Below are positions 59,357 to 64,000 of a DNA stretch of 64,000 bases, one piece after another. The DNA lies in the NCBI GenBank assembly GCA_024734495.1, contig JALMQS010000085.1, positions 20,861,539 through 20,925,538 on the forward strand, in the 5' to 3' direction. The translations under genes and the position numbers were made by a program. The notes beneath the pieces are model-generated. The model searched no databases. It had not been told where the DNA came from and was given only the letters and a program-made list of their open reading frames with translations. Position 1 is the first letter of the stretch. Each line of letters starts with the position of its first letter. The DNA is from Forficula auricularia. Taxonomy: Eukaryota > Arthropoda > Insecta > Dermaptera > Forficulidae.

Positions 59357-59630
59357 AAGTGAATTTAATTTTATTAAGGAAACAAATCAAAGATTTTCCT
59401 AGAAATATTTTTACATTGCATATCAGAGGGTTTCGTCCCCTTGGGAATATATGTTGCATATCGGAGAGAGATTTGTCTTAAGGGTTTGGTTAACGGCCCG
59501 GAAAGCTAGTTAGCGCTTGGGTTTGATTCCCAAGGAGACGAAACCCTCTGATATGCAATGTAAAAATATTTCTAATAAAATCTTTGATTTGTTTCCTCAA
59601 TAAAATTAAATTCACTTCTTAATATTATAT
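59357..59630. repeat. Foldback with tRNA-like sequence
   Basis: AAGTGAATTTAATTTTATTA at the left and its complement at the right. The interior has the GGGTTTGATTCCCAAGG copy related to 3600-4550. Confidence 0.7.
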
Positions 59631-59749
59631 AATAGGGTGGATTTTTGAAAAAATTCCATCTATTTTCAAAAAAAGAAACTCAAAAAGATGCTTAAATCTT
59701 TACACTAATTAATTTAAAAAAAAAAATAGTAAGCTGGCCCTTATGGAAA

Positions 59750-60000
59750 TAAATAGATTTTCTAAATATGTTTTTTTATATATTTTTTGAAAATATATTA
59801 AAAATATAAAATTTTTGTGTTAAATTTATATAAAGTTTATGTTTTCTATATATTTTTAAAATATAATTATTTTTATATCGCTCAAGTATAAACTTTATAT
59901 AAATTTAACACAAAAATTTTATATTTTTAATATATTTATTTATATTTTCAAAAAATATATAAAAAACATATTTCGAAAATCTATTTATTTCCATACGGGG
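59750..60000. repeat. Foldback, AT-rich
   Basis: GGAAATAAATAGATTTTC at the left and GAAAATCTATTTATTTCC at the right. Confidence 0.8.
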
Positions 60001-60319
60001 GTAACTTTAAAAACGAATTTACTTTTAGATAGTTCAAATAATCCAAATAAAAAAAAAGCTTAAAAAGTTTCTTAGTACCTATGAAAATTTAGAATTCTGA
60101 TTTGAAAAATGATTTTTATTTTACCATACAGGGTATGGTCAAGTATTGTAATCGTGCATGAAAAAATTGGGTTTTTTTCCTTCTTTTTTTCAAAATATCT
60201 CAAAAACGGCTGAAACTATTTTGATTTAAAAAATTGAGCGAAACCATGACATTTTGCTCTACAAAAAAGCTTTAATAAGTGAACATCGAAAAAATTATAT
60301 TTTTTGAGATAATAATTAT

Positions 60320-60820
60320 TTTGTCACAATGTCTGTTAGTTAGTTGAGTTAGTCTGTGCGTTACCAAATTTTGTGGACGAGCTAGCTCAAAAACTAGTGG
60401 GAATATCGAAACCAAATTTCACACGTAGTTTTGGTTCATTGAGATTAGATTTTGGTGCATATCGACCCAAAATTAAGGGGGGTGGGGAAGGGGTTAAAAA
60501 TTAATTATCTAGGCCATTTGAGCAAACTTAACCAAATGTTGTATACGTAATCAGTGGGACCCCAGAAGTCAAAAAATGCAAAAACTAACCGCTTAAAATG
60601 GGAGCAGGGGGAGGGGGTGTAGGGTCAAAAAATGAAAATCTTGGCCATTTACCAAACTCAACCAAATTTTGTATACATAATCAGTGGGACCCCTGAAGTA
60701 TAAAAATGCAAAAACTAACCGCTTACGATTATAAATAATTTTCGGGGCCGGGTTGTATGGTAAAGTCAAGTGGATGGTCACATCAGAACACGTCAGTTTA
60801 TTATAGTAAGAAATAACTTT
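60320..60820 (+). repeat. Dispersed repeat (GTGGACGAGCTAGCTCAAAA family)
   Basis: Contains both halves of the family plus a duplicated GGGACCCC...CAGTGGG segment. Confidence 0.7.
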
Positions 60821-61830
60821 CCAATCATTTAAACGCTATTTTCCTAGGCAAGTGTATTTCACGACACTATTCTTAGGCAAAAAGTGTTTATTTATTTTAT
60901 CAATTAATTAGGCAGAGGATTTTGGCTTTTTCAGCTTTCTGAAGGGCGGATTTAAGAATAATAGGGTGCCTTTTAGCATTAAATAAATAAATAAGCATTA
61001 AGATCGAAGTTATAACGAAATCTCGCCCCTATTGAAAAACCCCTTTTGTACTTATATATCAATTAAATTACTTAATTTTCATAAAATATAATAAATAAAT
61101 AAATGAAAGCACTTACCTTTCATTTTAGTTGAGAATTTCTTTGCATGACTAGTCAACCTCTAAATTGGAAAATTGACATTAACTACAGCTGGTACAACTA
61201 CTAATACTATTCTTGTTCTTGAATGTCGATAACTGGAAATAAAGGAATAAATAAATAATCGAGGAATAGAACACAAAGAAGTCCGAGGGAAAAATTAATA
61301 AATAAATGAGAGAAATGAATGGTAGAAAATAATAATAATAATAATTTAAAAAATAAACTTTAGCACGCATTTCATATTTTAATGGCTTCCTCGATATGTA
61401 TAAGTATTTTATAATATTTATTGCCATCCATTTTTGTTTTTTACACCATATCAATATATATTTTTACATAAATACAACATAAAAACAAGACATTTATATA
61501 TCTCTATAGGTTTATTTTATTTTAACAATATGTAATTAAAAGAATAATAAATTATACATTGATATCAACAATCTACTATCTAATTGTAACATTAATAAAT
61601 AATCATTGTTGAATTTTTTAACCTTCAAAATAAAGAATAAATAAATAAGAGATTTATTGAATATTGAATAGATGATAAATAAATAAATAATTGATAGGGA
61701 TAATTTTTTCTTCCTCTCTAATCACATTGAGTTATTTTTTGTTTCCTTTATTTTATAATTGACCACTTGATTGAGTTATCATTCATTATACTTTTTACAT
61801 TTTTTCAAAATAATCACAGAATTCTTTAAA
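60821..61830. other. AT-rich, no gene seen
   Basis: Contains TTATTTATT tracts. A splice-like minus-strand segment near 61117-61159 was considered and rejected. Confidence 0.4.
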
Positions 61831-62475
61831 CAATAAATTAATAAAATACTCAACAATTAAAAATTAATTGAATTTTTAATTGCTTAAATCGGATTGTTAA
61901 AGATTTTTTAAAAAATCTGTCAAATAAATTTTGAATCAAAACATAATTTAAAAAATCTTAAGATTCCAAATCCAATACTACCAACGTTTGAATAAAAAAT
62001 AATATAATATTAATTATTAATATATAATAAATTAATCAAATACTGAACAATCAAAAATTGATTTAATTTTTAATTGTTTAAATCGGATTGTTAAAGATTC
62101 AAAAAAATATTAAATATAGTGCCTACTAAACATAATATTATAAAAATCTCTAAAATAAATTTTCAATTAAAACGTGATTTAAAATAAAATCTTGAAGATT
62201 CCAAATCAAATACTACTAACATTTGAAAAAAAAATAATATAATGTTAATTATTAATAGGTATATAATAAATTAATTAAATACTCAACAATTAAAAATTAA
62301 TTGAATTTTTTAATTGTTTAAATCGGATTGTTAAAGATTTAAAAAAATCTTAAATATAGTACCTACTAATTTAAACATAATATTGTAAAAATCTGTAAAA
62401 TAAATTGTCAATCAAAACGTGATTTAAAATAAAATCTTAAGTTTCCAAATCCAATACTACTAACATTTAAAAAAA
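61830..62475 (+). repeat. Tandem repeat, about 230-260 bp units
   Basis: TAAATCGGATTGTTAAAGAT occurs near 61885, 62078 and 62317, with CAAATCCAATACTAC-like ends. Confidence 0.75.
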
Positions 62476-62739
62476 TAATAATATAATAATTATTTATTTA
62501 TTTTATATCTTTATTAAAATTAAAAACACCCTGTGTGAATATATTTATATTTCATATTATATAATATATTATATAATCATAATAATAACTTTAATTGATA
62601 TATTTGTCTCTAGCAAAAGCTGAGAAAGTTTATTTGTGTGTATAATAATTAATGATTATCTTGTTTATTTATTTTTTATACAATAAAATCTAACAATAAC
62701 ATGTTTATAAATTTTACAACAATAATAATAAATAAGTAA

Positions 62740-63010
62740 AGTTTTTATTTAAAAAAAAAACATCAGCCTGGGGTTTTATTTTAAAAAAAATTATTTATTT
62801 TACTTTTTGTGTGTTTTCAGCATTTTAATGTGCCTTCATCAGTTCATTTTGAGAAATAGATAAATTTCCTTTTCATTAGAAAATCAATTATTTCTTATTA
62901 AGAGGAGAGATAAAGCTAAGAGATGTTTATTTACTTTTTCTAATAAATTTATAATTCGAAGTCCTGATGAAAGCACAATAAATTATAAAAACGTCGATGT
63001 AACAAATAAA
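62740..63010. repeat. Diverged foldback with degenerate hammerhead-like ends
   Basis: On the minus strand near 62812-62842, CTGATGA and GAAAAC flank a GGCA/TGCT pair. On the plus strand near 62964-62998, CTGATGA is followed by AAAAACGTC. Both are too altered to call functional. Confidence 0.35.
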
Positions 63011-63108
63011 ATAAAAAAATTTTCGCAGTATTTTTTTTTTCTTTTTTACTCATTAGTTTTGTTTGCGGAGTCAATCACGAACGCTTACAGAAAGCTTTTT
63101 TTTGCAGA

Positions 63109-63345
63109 GATAGTCCAGAAAATAATGTGAAAAAATGGTATAAACAGAAAATAATTCCCGGTAAAGATGTTAGTGCTGGAATATCTTTATTGGTACTCCA
63201 ATATTACCACCCCAAGTTTTCCCCCAAATCTGTGTGGTGGAAATCCTTCTACACGCCTCAAAATGAGAAAATTTCGGAGTTATTTCAGTTTTTCTTGAAT
63301 AACTCTAAAACAGCTTATCAAATCAAAAAGATATTTATTAGATAA
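63109..63345 (+). CDS. Possible terminal exon of an unknown gene
   Basis: The polypyrimidine acceptor CTTTTTTTTGCAG is followed by an open frame that reads DSPENNVKKWYKQKIIPGKD, then YHPKFSPKSVWWKSF and ISELFQFFLNNSKTAYQIKK, to a stop at 63343-63345. Codon content looks protein-like (Trp, Tyr, Pro, Lys) rather than AT noise. No domain is recognised and no upstream exon could be paired with it. Confidence 0.35.
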   Translation, partial: DSPENNVKKWYKQKIIPGKDVSAGISLLVLQYYHPKFSPKSVWWKSFYTPQNEKISELFQFFLNNSKTAYQIKKIFIR

Positions 63346-63449
63346 ATAAAATCCCTTTAAAATACGCGTAAAATGATGAAAATTTTAACTATTTGGGTTT
63401 AGTAGAACCGGTACTAGCGCCTGTCAAAAAACAACCACCGGGATCACTC

Positions 63450-64000
63450 TTGAATATCCCTAAAACTCGTACTTTTTTTCGATTTTTCCCCATTTTGACC
63501 ATGAAGGAGCACTCCTTCGACAAAAATGACTTTATACATTTTTAAACTACATTAAATTTGCTACAATGTAAATAATGTTTCATTTTAATTGGATAATGGT
63601 AACATGAGGTTGAAGTTGTAAAAAATATCGCAGTTTTTCCTTCATAAAATGAAAACCACTCATTCTAGAATCTTGATTCCTATTTTATTCTCTAGTCAAT
63701 TTTGTTGACTTGAACGTTTACTTGGACCACTTTTTTTGATAAAATCTTAGATTTATAGATATTTAGCATTTTACATGAAGCTTTTGAAGATTCAGATAAA
63801 ATCCTGTCCGGAAAATGTAGAATATTGCATTGCATTTTTTCAAAACTTCAACCTCATGTTACCATTATCAAATTAGAATGAAATTTTATCTAAATTGTAA
63901 AAAATTTAATCTAGTTTAAAAATTTATAGACTCATATTTGTCGAAAACGTGCTCCTTCATGGTCAAAATAGTGAAAAATCCAAAAAAGTACGAGTTTTAG
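63450..64000. repeat. Foldback at window end
   Basis: AAAACTCGTACTTTTTTTCG at the left pairs with AAAAAAGTACGAGTTTTAG at the right end. The arms continue with CATGAAGGAGCACTCCTTCG / CGTGCTCCTTCATGGTC. Confidence 0.8.

Noticed and set aside
3600..59600. A and B boxes as functional tRNA genes
   Set aside because: No complete cloverleaf; the boxes sit at the heads of repeated elements with long bodies.
61117..61159. Minus-strand microexon with GTAAGT donor
   Set aside because: Length is not a multiple of three (41 or 43 nt) and phase 0 reads a stop after two codons.

Overview
The window looks like a piece of an insect (at least arthropod) nuclear genome. It is very AT-rich, has GT-AG introns, poly-A signals, mariner, LINE and SINE remnants, a Piwi-clade gene with insect-like sequence, and a 100-base assembly gap. 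I cannot name the species.

Layout. (1) 1-6041: the 3' half of a PIWI-clade Argonaute gene on the + strand, in seven exons covering the MID/PIWI end. All three catalytic residues (DDH) are present. The last codons run through into a 47-codon extension because of an apparent one-base change in a T run. (2) 6100-19300: repeats, including foldback elements, two decayed LINEs, a chimeric tRNA-headed element, a 119-bp satellite-like array and the gap. (3) 19447-31048: a complete + strand gene with a TATA/initiator promoter, a signal peptide, five in-phase microexons (36-75 nt) that build a coiled coil, and one large exon with ankyrin repeats and a poly-A signal. The predicted product is about 309 aa and secreted. 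Its introns are full of mobile elements. (4) 31.0-40.2 kb: a four-LTR tandem miniature retroelement with target-site duplication, then on the - strand a decayed paralogous array of 63-nt coiled-coil microexons, three of them tandem copies of one exon-intron unit. (5) 40.28-43.25 kb: a 3-kb palindrome carrying nested foldbacks. (6) 43.2-63.0 kb: repeats, including more foldbacks, a 1.1-kb minisatellite with a SINE inserted, and tandem arrays. (7) 63.1 kb: a possible terminal exon of an unknown gene.

The two most interesting things are a secreted coiled-coil/ankyrin gene with the layout of a host-targeted effector, together with a decaying paralogous exon array about 5 kb away, and a set of foldback elements that carry sequences matching the hammerhead ribozyme core in at least four sequence families. 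All four families have one extra nucleotide between the CUGANGA box and stem II. Several insertions have 11-14 bp target duplications, and the opposite arm of the big palindrome preserves the empty site. The Piwi gene would belong to the piRNA pathway that restrains such elements, but its placement beside them is not evidence of a functional link.
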